From: Microbacterium sp. Root180
GTDB taxonomy: Bacteria; Actinomycetota; Actinomycetes; Actinomycetales; Microbacteriaceae
Assembly (NCBI RefSeq): GCF_001428485.1
Contig: NZ_LMHS01000001.1
Coordinates: 404 to 64,403 of the forward strand
Length of the DNA stretch: 64,000 nucleotides
Direction of reading: 5' to 3'
Below are positions 43,724 through 52,078 of this stretch, piece after piece; position 1 is the first letter of the stretch; each line of letters opens with the position of its first letter. The notes beneath the pieces were generated by a model. That model saw only the letters and a list, made by a program, of their open reading frames with translations, did no database searches and was not told where the DNA came from. Position numbers and translations under genes: made by a program.

Positions 43724-44530
43724 ATGCCGGCACTCACATCCGTCCAGCTGTTCACGGTCAAGGACGCCCTCGAGGCGGATCTCGACGGCACCCTCGCGGA
43801 GGTCGCCCGCCGCGGCTTCACCGCCGTCGAGCCGTACGACTTCGTCCGCCGTGCCGAGCCCCTCGCAGCGGCGCTCGCCGCGCACGGCCTCGTCGCGCCG
43901 ACCGGCCACGCCTTCCTCGCCTCGGAGTCGTTCGTCAACCCCGACGGCAGCGGGACGAAGATCCCGGTGCCCAGCCCCGACGAGGTGTTCGACGCGGCCG
44001 AGACTCTCGGCATGGGCACCGTGATCGACCCCTATACGGAACCTGCCCGCTGGGAGACGCGCGCGCAGATCGAGGAGACCGCTCGCCTGCTCAACGCCGC
44101 CGCCGAGATCGCCGCGACGCGCGGCCTGCGCGTCGGCTACCACAATCACGCCCATGAGCTCGAGGCGCAGATCGACGGGCAGACCGGGCTCGAGCTGCTC
44201 GCCGAGCTTCTCGACCCGCGCGTCGTGCTCGAGGTCGACCTCTACTGGGCGGCCCGTGCGGGCGCGGACCCGGCCGAGCTGCTGGCGAAGCTCGGCGACC
44301 GCGTGGTCGCGGTGCACGTGAAGGACGGCACGCTCGATCCCGAGGCCGTGAATGCGTACCCGCCGGCCGATCAGGTGCCCGCCGGAACAGGCGTCGTTCC
44401 CCTCGCGGAGGCGCTGGACGCGGCATCCGCTCTCGAATTCGCGATCGTGGAGTTCGACGCCTACTCGGGCGACCTCTTCGAGGGCATCGAGCAGAGCCGC
44501 GTCTTCCTCGACGAGCGGGCGGCCCGCTGA
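43724..44530 (+). CDS. sugar phosphate isomerase/epimerase family protein
   Basis: A 268-residue AP-endonuclease-2-type TIM barrel. SVQLFTVKDALEADL at the start, the metal-site residues His in VGYHNHAHELE, Glu/Asp in VVLEVDLYWAARAGADP and His in VVAVHVKDGTL, with the final Glu in AIVEFDAY. Such enzymes isomerise or dehydrate keto-sugars, often with a Gfo/Idh/MocA dehydrogenase encoded next to them, as here (TGATG overlap). Candidate pathways are inositol- or keto-glycoside degradation; no more specific call is possible. Confidence 0.87.
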   Translation: MPALTSVQLFTVKDALEADLDGTLAEVARRGFTAVEPYDFVRRAEPLAAALAAHGLVAPTGHAFLASESFVNPDGSGTKIPVPSPDEVFDAAETLGMGTVIDPYTEPARWETRAQIEETARLLNAAAEIAATRGLRVGYHNHAHELEAQIDGQTGLELLAELLDPRVVLEVDLYWAARAGADPAELLAKLGDRVVAVHVKDGTLDPEAVNAYPPADQVPAGTGVVPLAEALDAASALEFAIVEFDAYSGDLFEGIEQSRVFLDERAAR

Positions 44531-45660
44531 TGAGCGCTCCCGTCGGCGTCGGCATCATCGGCGCAGGGAACATCAGCGATCAGTACCTCACGAGCCTCAC
44601 GAGCTTCCCCGACGTGACCGTGATCGCGATCGCCGACCTCGTCGAGGATCGTGCGCGCGAGCAGGCCGCGAAGTACGGCGTCCCGAAGGCGGGCGGCGTG
44701 GAGGTCGTGCTCACCGACCCCGACATCGAGATCGTGGTCAACCTGACGATCCCGGCCGTGCACGTCGAGGTGTCCGAGGCGATCATCGCCGCGGGCAAGC
44801 ACGTGTGGACCGAGAAGCCGATCGGCGTGGACCGTGGGTCGTCGCTCGGGCTGCTGGAGATGGCGGATGCCGCATCCCTCCGCGTGGGCGTCGCACCCGA
44901 CACGGTTCTCGGCCCGGGGGTGCAGACCGCCAAGCGCGCGATCGCGCGCGGCGACATCGGGCGCCCTCTGTTCGCCCAGACGACGTTCCAGTGGCAGGGT
45001 CCCGAGATCTTCCACCCGAACCCTGCATTCCTGTACGCCGTGGGCGGTGGGCCCCTCCTGGACATGGGCCCGTACTACGTCTCGGCGCTGGTGCACGTGT
45101 TCGGGCCCGTCGCGGCCGTCGGCGCCCTCGGCCTCAAGGGGTCCGAGTCGCGCGCGGTGCAGGTCGGCCCGCTCGCCGGGGACGAGTTCCCCGTCGAGGT
45201 GCCCTCGACCGTGTCGGCGCTCATCCAGTTCGAGGGCGGCGGTCAGGCGCAGAGCCTCTACAGCACCGATTCGCCGCTGCTGCGGCAGGGGATCGTCGAG
45301 ATCACCGGCACCGAGGGAACCCTGGTGATCCCCGACCCGAACACCTTCGGCGGCGCGATCACGATCACGCGCCCGCTGCGCGAGATGATCGTCCCGCCCG
45401 CGCCCGTCGTGCAGGAGATCGTCGACGTGGCGCAGGAGGGTGTGCTCGCCGGTCGCGGACTCGGCCTTCTCGACATGGCCCGCTCGATCCGTGCCGGCCG
45501 CCCGCACGTCGCGACGGGGCGGTTCGGCTTCCATGTGCTCGACACGCTCCTGTCGATCGAGGAGTCGGCGGAGCGGCGCGCATTCGTCCCCGTCGAGAGC
45601 ACCGTCGAGGAGGTCGGCTCTCTCCCGGCCGACTTCGACCCCTTCGCCGCGACGCTCTGA
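44530..45660 (+). CDS. Gfo/Idh/MocA family sugar oxidoreductase
   Basis: A 376-residue NAD(P)-dependent dehydrogenase. GVGIIGAGNISDQYLTSL (Rossmann), VWTEKPIGVDRGSSL with the catalytic Lys of the EKP motif, and GGGPLLDMGPYYVSALVHVFG with the conserved G-P-x-x-D-M-G-x-Y motif. It shares one base with the isomerase stop. Together with that gene it probably converts a cyclic sugar or polyol; it may act in the same regulon as the TetR at 42973. Confidence 0.9.
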   Translation: MSAPVGVGIIGAGNISDQYLTSLTSFPDVTVIAIADLVEDRAREQAAKYGVPKAGGVEVVLTDPDIEIVVNLTIPAVHVEVSEAIIAAGKHVWTEKPIGVDRGSSLGLLEMADAASLRVGVAPDTVLGPGVQTAKRAIARGDIGRPLFAQTTFQWQGPEIFHPNPAFLYAVGGGPLLDMGPYYVSALVHVFGPVAAVGALGLKGSESRAVQVGPLAGDEFPVEVPSTVSALIQFEGGGQAQSLYSTDSPLLRQGIVEITGTEGTLVIPDPNTFGGAITITRPLREMIVPPAPVVQEIVDVAQEGVLAGRGLGLLDMARSIRAGRPHVATGRFGFHVLDTLLSIEESAERRAFVPVESTVEEVGSLPADFDPFAATL

Positions 45661-45692
45661 CGCGGCATCCGGGGGTGCGCGGCCTGCGCGCG

Positions 45693-45826
45693 GGCGCATA
45701 ACTCCTGCACTTGGCCCGGGCTGTTGAGCCGCGGGCGCGGAATCCCGCGGGTGCGCGGCTCACCGCGCGCGGATGTGCAGGAGTTATGCGCCGTATCGGC
45801 GCCGCGTCGCAGGAGTTATGCGCCGT
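45693..45826. repeat. nested hairpin and direct repeat downstream of the Gfo/Idh/MocA gene
   Basis: GGCGCATAACTCCTGCAC (45693-45710) pairs perfectly with GTGCAGGAGTTATGCGCC (45775-45792); inside it GAGCCGCG pairs with CGCGGCTC. A further partial copy GCAGGAGTTATGCGCC lies at 45809-45824, followed by three copies of the nine-base unit GTGGGCGCC. This 246-base spacer between convergent genes probably serves as terminator and has been duplicated locally. Confidence 0.65.
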
Positions 45827-45906
45827 GGGCGCCGTGGGCGCCGTGGGCGCCGAGCGCGCCCGGCTGACCGGCTCACCGGAGCGAGAGGCCGACCGGATGC
45901 CCCGGC

Positions 45907-46542
45907 TCAGCGGGTCGCGCGGGCGAGGTTCTGCTCGAGCTCGGACTTCGTCTGGCGGGTGACGTAGGCCGGCTGGTCGCGCTCGACGCGCCAGCTCTCG
46001 TCGACGGAGCCGATGTCGACGGCATCGAAGCCGAAGGCGTCGTACAGCTCGGCGACGAAGGCCGCGGCATCGGGGTGATCGCTCGCGGTGGCCAGTGCGC
46101 GCCGATCGGGGGTCCCCGCCGGCGCCCCGGTGGTGAGGATGTCGCCCGAGGTGATGTGGTTGAAGGCCTTCGCGACCTTCGCGCCGGGCAGGTGGTCCTG
46201 CAGGAGCCCCGTGGTCGTGGCCTGCTTCGCGTCGAGGGCCGCGATGTGCCCGTCGCGCTCCCAGTAGTAGTTGTTCGTGTCGAGCACGATCTTGCCCGCG
46301 AGCGGCTCGACCGGGACGTCCTGATACGCCTTGAGCGGCACCGTCACGATGACGACGTCACCGGATGCCGCGGCATCCGTCACCGTCGCCGCCGACGCGT
46401 TCGCGCCCAGGTCGTCGACGAGCGCCGTGAGCGTCTCCGGCCCCCGCGAGTTGCTGATCACGACCGTGTAGCCGCGGTCGACGAGGCCGCGCGCGAGGGT
46501 CGATCCGATGTGTCCTGCTCCGATGATTCCCACTGTGGTCAT
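45907..46542 (-). CDS. NADP-binding reductase, F420-dependent NADP reductase-like
   Basis: A 211-residue Rossmann protein of the NADPH-F420 reductase (FNO)-like family. TVGIIGAGHIGSTLARGLVDRGYTVVISNSRGPETL at the start (key G-A-G-H-I-G and the N-S-R that binds the NADP phosphate), VIVTVPLKAYQDV, VLDTNNYYWERDG, and VAKAFNHITSGDIL. The ATG at 46542 is preferred over an upstream one. F420 use is not certain since many members act on NADP only. It is followed by a class III aminotransferase gene in the same orientation 58 bases upstream. Confidence 0.82.
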   Translation of the reverse strand: MTTVGIIGAGHIGSTLARGLVDRGYTVVISNSRGPETLTALVDDLGANASAATVTDAAASGDVVIVTVPLKAYQDVPVEPLAGKIVLDTNNYYWERDGHIAALDAKQATTTGLLQDHLPGAKVAKAFNHITSGDILTTGAPAGTPDRRALATASDHPDAAAFVAELYDAFGFDAVDIGSVDESWRVERDQPAYVTRQTKSELEQNLARATR

Positions 46543-46600
46543 GACGGGGCACAACACCGGGACGCCCGGCGGGCATTCCCACCGGGCGTCACGCGCCGAC

Positions 46601-48004
46601 TCAGAGCCGGGTCCAGGCCTCCGTCAGCACCGAGCGGAGGATCTGCTCGATCTCGGTGAACTCGCTCGGTCCGATGGTCAGCGGCGGCGCGAGCTGGATG
46701 ACGGGGTCGCCCCGGTCGTCGGCGCGGCAGTAGAGACCGGCGTCGAACAGCGCCTTGGAGAGGAACCCGCGCAGCAGGCGCTCGGACTCGTCGTCGTCGA
46801 AGGTCTCCTTGGTGGCCTTGTCCTTGACGAGCTCGATGCCGAAGAAGTACCCGTCGCCGCGCACATCGCCGACGATGGGCAGGTCGGTGAGCTGCTCGAG
46901 CGTCGACCGGAACACCGGCGAGTTCTCGCGCACGCGCTCCAGGAGGCCCTCCTCCTCGAAGATGTCGAGGTTCTCGAGGGCGACGGCGCTCGAGACCGGG
47001 TGCCCGCCGAACGTGTAGCCGTGGTAGAACGCGCGGTCGCCGTGGGCGAACGGCTCGTAGATGCGGTCGCTGATGACCGTGCCGCCGAGGGGCGAGTAGC
47101 CGCTGGTGACCGCCTTGGCGAACGTGATCATGTCGGGCTGGTAGCCGTACGCGTCGCACGCGAACATGTGGCCGATGCGCCCGAACGCGCAGATGACCTC
47201 GTCGCTCACGAGCAGCACGTCGTACTTGTCGCAGATCTCGCGCACGCGCTGGAAGTAGCCGGGGGGCGGGGGGAAGCATCCGCCCGAGTTCTGCACCGGC
47301 TCGAGGAAGACCGCGGCGACGGTGTCTGGCCCCTCGAACTGGATCATCTCCTCGATGCGGTCCGCCGCCCACACGCCGAATTCCTCGAGGCTGCTCGTGG
47401 GGGCCCCCATGTCCTCAGCGCGGTAGAAGTTCGTGTTCGGCACACGGAAGCCGCCGGGCGTCAGCGGCTCGAACATCGCCTTCATCGCCGGGATGCCGGT
47501 GATCGCGAGGGCTCCGGAGGGGGTGCCGTGGTAGGCCACGGCACGCGAGATCACCTTGTGCTTGTTCGGCTGGCCCTGCAGCTTCCAGTAGTACTTCGCG
47601 AGCTTGAACGCGGTCTCGACGGCCTCGCCGCCGCCGGTCGAGAAGAACACCTTGTTGAGGTCGCCCGGCGCGTACGACGCGATGCGGTCGGCCAGCTCGA
47701 TCGCGGCGGGGTGCGCGTAGGACCAGATCGGGAAGAACGCGAGCTGCTCCGCCTGCTTCGCGGCGACGTCGGCGAGGCGCTTGCGGCCGTGACCGGCTGC
47801 CACCACGAAGAGACCCGAGAGGCCGTCGATGTACTTCTTGCCCTGCGAGTCCCAGATGTGGTGACCCTCGCCCTTCACGATGATCGGGACGCCGGGCCCG
47901 TCGGTCATCACCGACTGGCGGGCGAAGTGCATCCACAGATGGTCCTTGGCCATCTGCTGCAGTTCCGCCTCGGTGCGGGCTTGGCGTTCGGTCGTGGTCG
48001 ACAT
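46601..48004 (-). CDS. class III (omega) aminotransferase
   Basis: A 467-residue PLP aminotransferase. KKYIDGLSGLFVVAAGHGRKRLAD near the start, FFSTGGGEAVETAFKLAKYYW, VISRAVAYHG, LLVSDEVICAFGRIGHMFA (Asp binding PLP), the PLP lysine in ITFAKAVTSGYSPLG, and the HGYTFGGHPVSSA segment. This group contains putrescine-, beta-alanine- and omega-amino-acid:pyruvate transaminases; the substrate is not fixed by sequence. A hairpin CGTCGGG/CCCGACG (48016-48035) lies in the leader next to a -10-like TATCGT. Confidence 0.9.
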   Translation of the reverse strand: MSTTTERQARTEAELQQMAKDHLWMHFARQSVMTDGPGVPIIVKGEGHHIWDSQGKKYIDGLSGLFVVAAGHGRKRLADVAAKQAEQLAFFPIWSYAHPAAIELADRIASYAPGDLNKVFFSTGGGEAVETAFKLAKYYWKLQGQPNKHKVISRAVAYHGTPSGALAITGIPAMKAMFEPLTPGGFRVPNTNFYRAEDMGAPTSSLEEFGVWAADRIEEMIQFEGPDTVAAVFLEPVQNSGGCFPPPPGYFQRVREICDKYDVLLVSDEVICAFGRIGHMFACDAYGYQPDMITFAKAVTSGYSPLGGTVISDRIYEPFAHGDRAFYHGYTFGGHPVSSAVALENLDIFEEEGLLERVRENSPVFRSTLEQLTDLPIVGDVRGDGYFFGIELVKDKATKETFDDDESERLLRGFLSKALFDAGLYCRADDRGDPVIQLAPPLTIGPSEFTEIEQILRSVLTEAWTRL

Positions 48005-48122
48005 GGTGGGCCTTCCGTCGGGCTTTTCCCCGACGATACCCGCGCGCCCGCACCGCGGCCATGACGGTTCGTCCGGTTCGCGCGCCGGATGCGGCGGACC
48101 GTCCGCCGCGTGACGCCGGGCG

Positions 48123-48386
48123 TCAGTCCGCGCGGGCGTCGGGCATGGGTGTCGACGGCCCGGGGGTGGAGGGCCCGGGCGTGCCGGGGCCGGGCGACGG
48201 CGCCGGAGCGGGCGGCGCGCTCGGGGTCGGGAACGGCTCGGAGGGGGTCGGGACCGTCGGCTCGCTCGGGGTCGGGACCGTCGGCTCGCCGGGCGACGGG
48301 AACGTCGGCTCTTCGGGATTCGGGGCCAGCGGCTCGTCGGGGTGCGGGGCCGGCGGCTCGGACGGGAAGGTGTTCGGATCGCTCAT
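48123..48386 (-). CDS. proline-rich low-complexity protein
   Basis: An 87-residue protein built from Pro-Ser/Thr-Glu-Pro units (EPTVPTPSEP twice) with no signal peptide or membrane segment. It starts MSDPNTFPSEPP and ends MPDARAD. GGAGG lies nine bases before the ATG. Its biased composition makes the coding call uncertain, but the regular P-x-x-E/P-x-P periodicity in this frame is stronger than expected by chance. Function unknown. Confidence 0.5.
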   Translation of the reverse strand: MSDPNTFPSEPPAPHPDEPLAPNPEEPTFPSPGEPTVPTPSEPTVPTPSEPFPTPSAPPAPAPSPGPGTPGPSTPGPSTPMPDARAD

Positions 48387-48471
48387 GGGAAGGACCTCCA
48401 GCCTTCAGCATGCGCGGGTCGACGGCTTCCCTCACCCCCGTTGACCGCCTGAGCGCAGCGGTGTAGCGGGG

Positions 48472-49641
48472 TCAGCTCGCGGCGGCCGCGGGGTCGGCCA
48501 ACAGTGGCTCGAACGCGGCTTCGGCGGCCCCGATGAGCAGGCGGTCCTCGGCGAGGGAGGCCACGCGGATGCCGAGCCCTTCCATGTTCGCGGGCATCGC
48601 CTGGGCGCCGACCGCGGCGGTGAGCCCGTCGATGTCGTGGGCGGCGAGGGTGGCCAGGAACCCGCCCAGCACGACGACGGAGGGATTGAGCACGTTGACC
48701 GCGTTGGCGAGGGCGGTCGAGAGGATGCCGCGCTGCCGCGCGAGCTCCGCCGTCACGGCCGGATCGTCCGAGGCCGCGAGAGCCTCGGCGAGCGTGGGCT
48801 CGTCGGCGGCGGTGAGTCCGACGGCCGCGAGCAGGAGACTGCGGCTGACCTCGTCCTCGAGCACACCGCCGCGGGCGCGACGGTCGGTCTCGGCGGCGAT
48901 GCCCGGCCGGTTCTGCCCGAACTCGCCGGCATAGCCGCCCGCGCCGGCCACCGGCATCCCGTGCACGATCAGGCCGCCGCCGATGCCGCTCGCCCCGCCG
49001 TTGAGGTAGACGACGTGGTCGATGCCCCGTGCCGCCCCGTAGAGGTGCTCGGCGAGGGCGCCGAGGCTCGCGTCGTTGCCGACGAAGGTCGGCAGGCCCG
49101 TCGCGGCGGCGACGAGGTCGCGCACCGGGGAGTCGGTCCAATGCAGGTGGGGGGCGTTGCGCACGAGCCCGTCTGCGGCACGGACGAGGCCGGGCACGGC
49201 GAGTCCTACCGAGACGATGCGCGCGTGGGCGAGCGGCCCCGCACGCCACTGGGCGATCTTCGAGGCCACCAGGGCGGCGGTCTCCTCGGGACTGAGCACA
49301 TGGTCGAGGTCGATGCGCTCGCGCCGCACGATCTCGCGGTCGAGGCCGACGGCGGCGATGGTCAGGGCATCGACTTCGGGGTGCGCGGCGACGGAGAGCA
49401 CGCCGGGAGCGATCGCCACGACGGGCGACGGACGGCCCACGCGGCGCGAGGGGTCGGGCGCGCGCTCCTCGACCAGCCCGGCCCGTACCAGCTCGGCGAC
49501 CAGGTCGGCGATCGTGGAGCGATTGAGGCCGGTCGCCTCGGTGAGCGTCGCGCGGGAGAGGGGTCCCTCGAGGTGGACGAGTCGCAGCAGACGCGCAAGG
49601 TTGCGCTGGCGCACGCCTTCGGCGGGGGACGGATCGCTCAT
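48472..49641 (-). CDS. ROK family transcriptional regulator (XylR/NagC type)
   Basis: A 389-residue ROK repressor. N-terminal winged helix (residues 8-70: RQRNLARLLRLVHLEGPLSRATLTEATGLNRSTIADLVAEL, key T-G-L-N-R-S-T-I), then the sugar-kinase-like fold with GNDASLGALAEHLYG and YLNGGASGIGGGLIVHG. The zinc-binding CxCGxxGC motif common in ROK kinases is not seen. The -10 box TACAGT (minus strand, 49654-49649) is seven bases from the ATG. It is divergent from the xyloside ABC operon and shares an operator with it. Xylose as effector is inferred. Confidence 0.9.
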   Translation of the reverse strand: MSDPSPAEGVRQRNLARLLRLVHLEGPLSRATLTEATGLNRSTIADLVAELVRAGLVEERAPDPSRRVGRPSPVVAIAPGVLSVAAHPEVDALTIAAVGLDREIVRRERIDLDHVLSPEETAALVASKIAQWRAGPLAHARIVSVGLAVPGLVRAADGLVRNAPHLHWTDSPVRDLVAAATGLPTFVGNDASLGALAEHLYGAARGIDHVVYLNGGASGIGGGLIVHGMPVAGAGGYAGEFGQNRPGIAAETDRRARGGVLEDEVSRSLLLAAVGLTAADEPTLAEALAASDDPAVTAELARQRGILSTALANAVNVLNPSVVVLGGFLATLAAHDIDGLTAAVGAQAMPANMEGLGIRVASLAEDRLLIGAAEAAFEPLLADPAAAAS

Positions 49642-49679
49642 TCCCCTCACTGTACGGGGGGGCGCAGCATCCCTTCGGT

Positions 49680-49719
49680 ATTTGTTGCTCTTGACTCCAA
49701 ATGGTCCCGGACGTACTCT
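49680..49719 (+). promoter_or_regulatory. ROK operator and sigma-70 promoter of the xyloside ABC operon
   Basis: -35 TTGACT (49691-49696) and -10 TACTCT (49714-49719) with a 17-base spacer. The inverted repeat ATTTG...CAAAT (49680-49702) covers the -35 box. The half-site ATTTGTT recurs at 56524-56530 in front of xylA, suggesting a common ROK/XylR-type regulator. Confidence 0.7.
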
Positions 49720-49750
49720 GGCACCGTCCACATCACTTTCGACGCAGACG

Positions 49751-49763
49751 TCGAAACTTTCGA
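49751..49763. promoter_or_regulatory. BxlR-type LacI operator in the leader of the xyloside operon
   Basis: TCGAAA-C-TTTCGA, a perfect palindrome 11 bases before the binding-protein ATG. It contains the CGAA-N-TTCG-type motif known for BxlR of Streptomyces. An overlapping repeat TTTCGACG/CGTCGAAA spans 49737-49756. The LacI protein encoded at 55402 is the likely binder. Confidence 0.7.
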
Positions 49764-49774
49764 GAGGTTCGAAG

Positions 49775-51076
49775 ATGAACACACGCAGCAGGATGCGGCT
49801 CGCGGCGGGCCTCGCCGCGACCGGTCTCGCAATCGGCGCCCTCAGCGGCTGCGCCGGCTCCGGCGATGGCGGCGAGGACGGAGGAGACGGCGAAGACGTC
49901 ACGCTCACGTGGTGGCACAACGCCACCTCGGGCCCGTTGCCCGCCGTGTGGGAGGAGGTGGCCGCAGAGTTCGAGGCCGCGAACCCCGGCGTCACCGTCG
50001 AGCAGACGGGCTACCAGAACGAGGAGCTGCAGCGCACGCTCATCCCCAACGCGCTCGCCGCGGGCGACCCGCCCGACCTCTTCCAGGTGTGGCCGGGAGG
50101 CGAGCTGCGCGACCAGGTCGAGAACGGCTATCTCATGCCCCTCGACGAGGCCATCGGCGACACCGTGTCGTCCGTCGGCGCGACGGTCAACCCGTGGCAG
50201 GTCGGCGGCGAGACCTACGGCATCCCGTTCACGTTCGGCATCGAGGGCTTCTGGTACAACACCGAGCTGTTCGAGCAGGCCGGAGTCGAGGCCCCCACGA
50301 CCCTCGACGAGCTGATCGACGTCGTCGGCGCGCTGCGCGATGCGGGCATCACGCCGATCGCCGTCGGCGCCGGCGACAAGTGGCCGGCCGCGCACTGGTG
50401 GTACCAGTTCGCGCTGCATTCCTGCTCGCCCGAGACGCTGCAGGCAGCAGAGACCGAGTTCGACTTCTCCGACGAGTGCTTCGTCGAGGCGGGCGAGCAG
50501 CTCGAGGACTTCCTCGGCATCAACCCGTTCCAGGAGGGGTTCCTGGGCACGCCGGCACAGACCGGCGCCGGCAGCTCGGCGGGACTCGTGGCCAACGGGC
50601 AGGCGGCGATGGAGCTCATGGGTCACTGGAACGCCGGCGTCATCGGCGGGCTCACGCCCGACGAGGAGATCCCGGAGTTCCTCGGCTGGTTCCCCTTCCC
50701 CGGCATCGAGGGCTCCGCGGGCGACCCGACGGCGGCGCTCGGCGGCGGTGACGGCTTCGGCTGCTCCGCCGAGGCACCGCCGGAGTGCGCCGATCTGCTC
50801 GCGTACATCCTGAGCCCCGAGGTGCAGGCGAAGTTCGCCGCGAGCGGGTCCGGCATCCCGACCGTCCCCGAGGCGCAGTCCGCCCTCGAGGACCCGAACC
50901 TCAAGATGGTCGCCGAAGGACTCGCCGCCGCCTCGTTCGTGCAGCTCTGGCTCGACACGGCCTACGGCACGACGGTCGGCAACGCCATGAACGAGGGCAT
51001 CGTCAACCTGTTCGGCGGTGTCGGAACTCCCGAGGACGTCGTCACCAAGATGGAAGACGCCGCGGCGACTCTCTGA
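49775..51076 (+). CDS. ABC transporter sugar-binding lipoprotein (BxlE-like)
   Basis: A 433-residue family 1 extracellular binding protein. The signal peptide ends at the lipobox LSGC (Cys about residue 27), followed by a Gly/Asp-rich spacer and TLTWWHNATSGPLPAVWEEVAAEF. It continues GIEGFWYNTELFEQAG and ends with LAYILSPEVQ. With two permeases and a GH3 glycosidase in the same operon it matches the xylobiose/xylo-oligosaccharide system BxlEFG-BxlA; the ligand is inferred. The ATG follows AGAGG. No ATPase gene is present, so a shared MsiK-type ATPase elsewhere probably energises it. Confidence 0.9.
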   Translation: MNTRSRMRLAAGLAATGLAIGALSGCAGSGDGGEDGGDGEDVTLTWWHNATSGPLPAVWEEVAAEFEAANPGVTVEQTGYQNEELQRTLIPNALAAGDPPDLFQVWPGGELRDQVENGYLMPLDEAIGDTVSSVGATVNPWQVGGETYGIPFTFGIEGFWYNTELFEQAGVEAPTTLDELIDVVGALRDAGITPIAVGAGDKWPAAHWWYQFALHSCSPETLQAAETEFDFSDECFVEAGEQLEDFLGINPFQEGFLGTPAQTGAGSSAGLVANGQAAMELMGHWNAGVIGGLTPDEEIPEFLGWFPFPGIEGSAGDPTAALGGGDGFGCSAEAPPECADLLAYILSPEVQAKFAASGSGIPTVPEAQSALEDPNLKMVAEGLAAASFVQLWLDTAYGTTVGNAMNEGIVNLFGGVGTPEDVVTKMEDAAATL

Positions 51077-51078
51077 CG

Positions 51079-52077
51079 ATGACGGCTCTTCTCAACCCCG
51101 GGCCCGCGGTCTCCGCGGGCCCGGGCCCGACCCCCGACCGTTCGCGCCCGGTCCGACGGCGCGAGGGGCGCAAGCGCCTCGAGATCCTCATCCTCGTGGC
51201 GCCCGCACTCGTCCTGTTCATCGGATTCGTGATCCTGCCCGTGATCCTCGCGGCGGTCTACAGCTTCTACAACCTGCCGCCGGCGTTCCAGTGGGACGAC
51301 CTCGCCGACCCGGAGCGCTTCGTCGGCTTCGACAACTACGTCCGCGCGCTCACCACGCCGGAGTTCCTCAAGGCGATCGGCAACAACTTCTTCATCCTGG
51401 TGATGTCGCTGCTCGTGCAGGGACCGATCGCGATCGGGATCGCCCTGCTGCTCAACCGGCCGCTGCGCGGCCGGGGGGCGCTGCGGCTGCTCATCTTCGT
51501 CCCGTACGTCCTGGCCGAGGTGATCGCCGGTCTGTCCTGGAAGCTGCTCCTCCAGCCCAACGGCGCCGTCAACGCGATCCTCGAGGCCGTCGGTCTCGGC
51601 GCGCTGACCCGCAACTGGCTCGCCGACCCCGGCATCGCGCTGTGGACGATCTTCTTCATCCTGACCTGGAAGTACATCGGCTTCGCGATCCTGCTCTTCC
51701 TCGCGGGACTCCAGGGCGTGCCCGACGAGCTCTCCGAGGCCGCTCAGCTCGACGGCGCCTCGTGGTGGCAGATCCAGCGCTACATCACGATTCCGCTGCT
51801 CGCGCCGACCATCCGCATCTGGGCGTTCCTGTCGATCATCGGCTCCCTGCAGGTCTTCGACATGGTCTGGGTCACCGTCGCGCCCACGGTGCGCGGCATG
51901 GCCACCGAGACGATGGCGACGTACATGGTCCAGCAGGGTCAGTTCGCCGGCCAGCCCGGCTACGGCAGCGCCATCGCCGTCATCCTCTTCGTCATCTCGC
52001 TCGTCGTCGCCCTGGTGTACCAGCGTCTCGCGCTGCACCGGGACCTGCGCGGAGCCCTCACGAGCGGAGTCCGCTGA
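51079..52077 (+). CDS. ABC sugar permease, MalF type (BxlF-like)
   Basis: A 332-residue permease with six transmembrane helices after a Pro/Arg-rich 35-residue cytoplasmic start. The EAA loop is EAAQLDGASWWQIQRYITIPLLAP (core E-A-A-x-x-D-G-A). Starts two bases after the binding-protein stop and ends one base before the next gene. Confidence 0.92.
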   Translation: MTALLNPGPAVSAGPGPTPDRSRPVRRREGRKRLEILILVAPALVLFIGFVILPVILAAVYSFYNLPPAFQWDDLADPERFVGFDNYVRALTTPEFLKAIGNNFFILVMSLLVQGPIAIGIALLLNRPLRGRGALRLLIFVPYVLAEVIAGLSWKLLLQPNGAVNAILEAVGLGALTRNWLADPGIALWTIFFILTWKYIGFAILLFLAGLQGVPDELSEAAQLDGASWWQIQRYITIPLLAPTIRIWAFLSIIGSLQVFDMVWVTVAPTVRGMATETMATYMVQQGQFAGQPGYGSAIAVILFVISLVVALVYQRLALHRDLRGALTSGVR

Positions 52078-52078
52078 C

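Noticed and set aside
42545..44317. A 590-codon minus-strand frame.
   Set aside because: It runs across two regulators or enzymes in other frames and across the TetR operator; no domain is present.
45711..45962. Short plus-strand frames (83 and 64 codons) after the Gfo/Idh/MocA gene.
   Set aside because: They read through hairpin arms and nine-base tandem repeats and show no protein-like composition.
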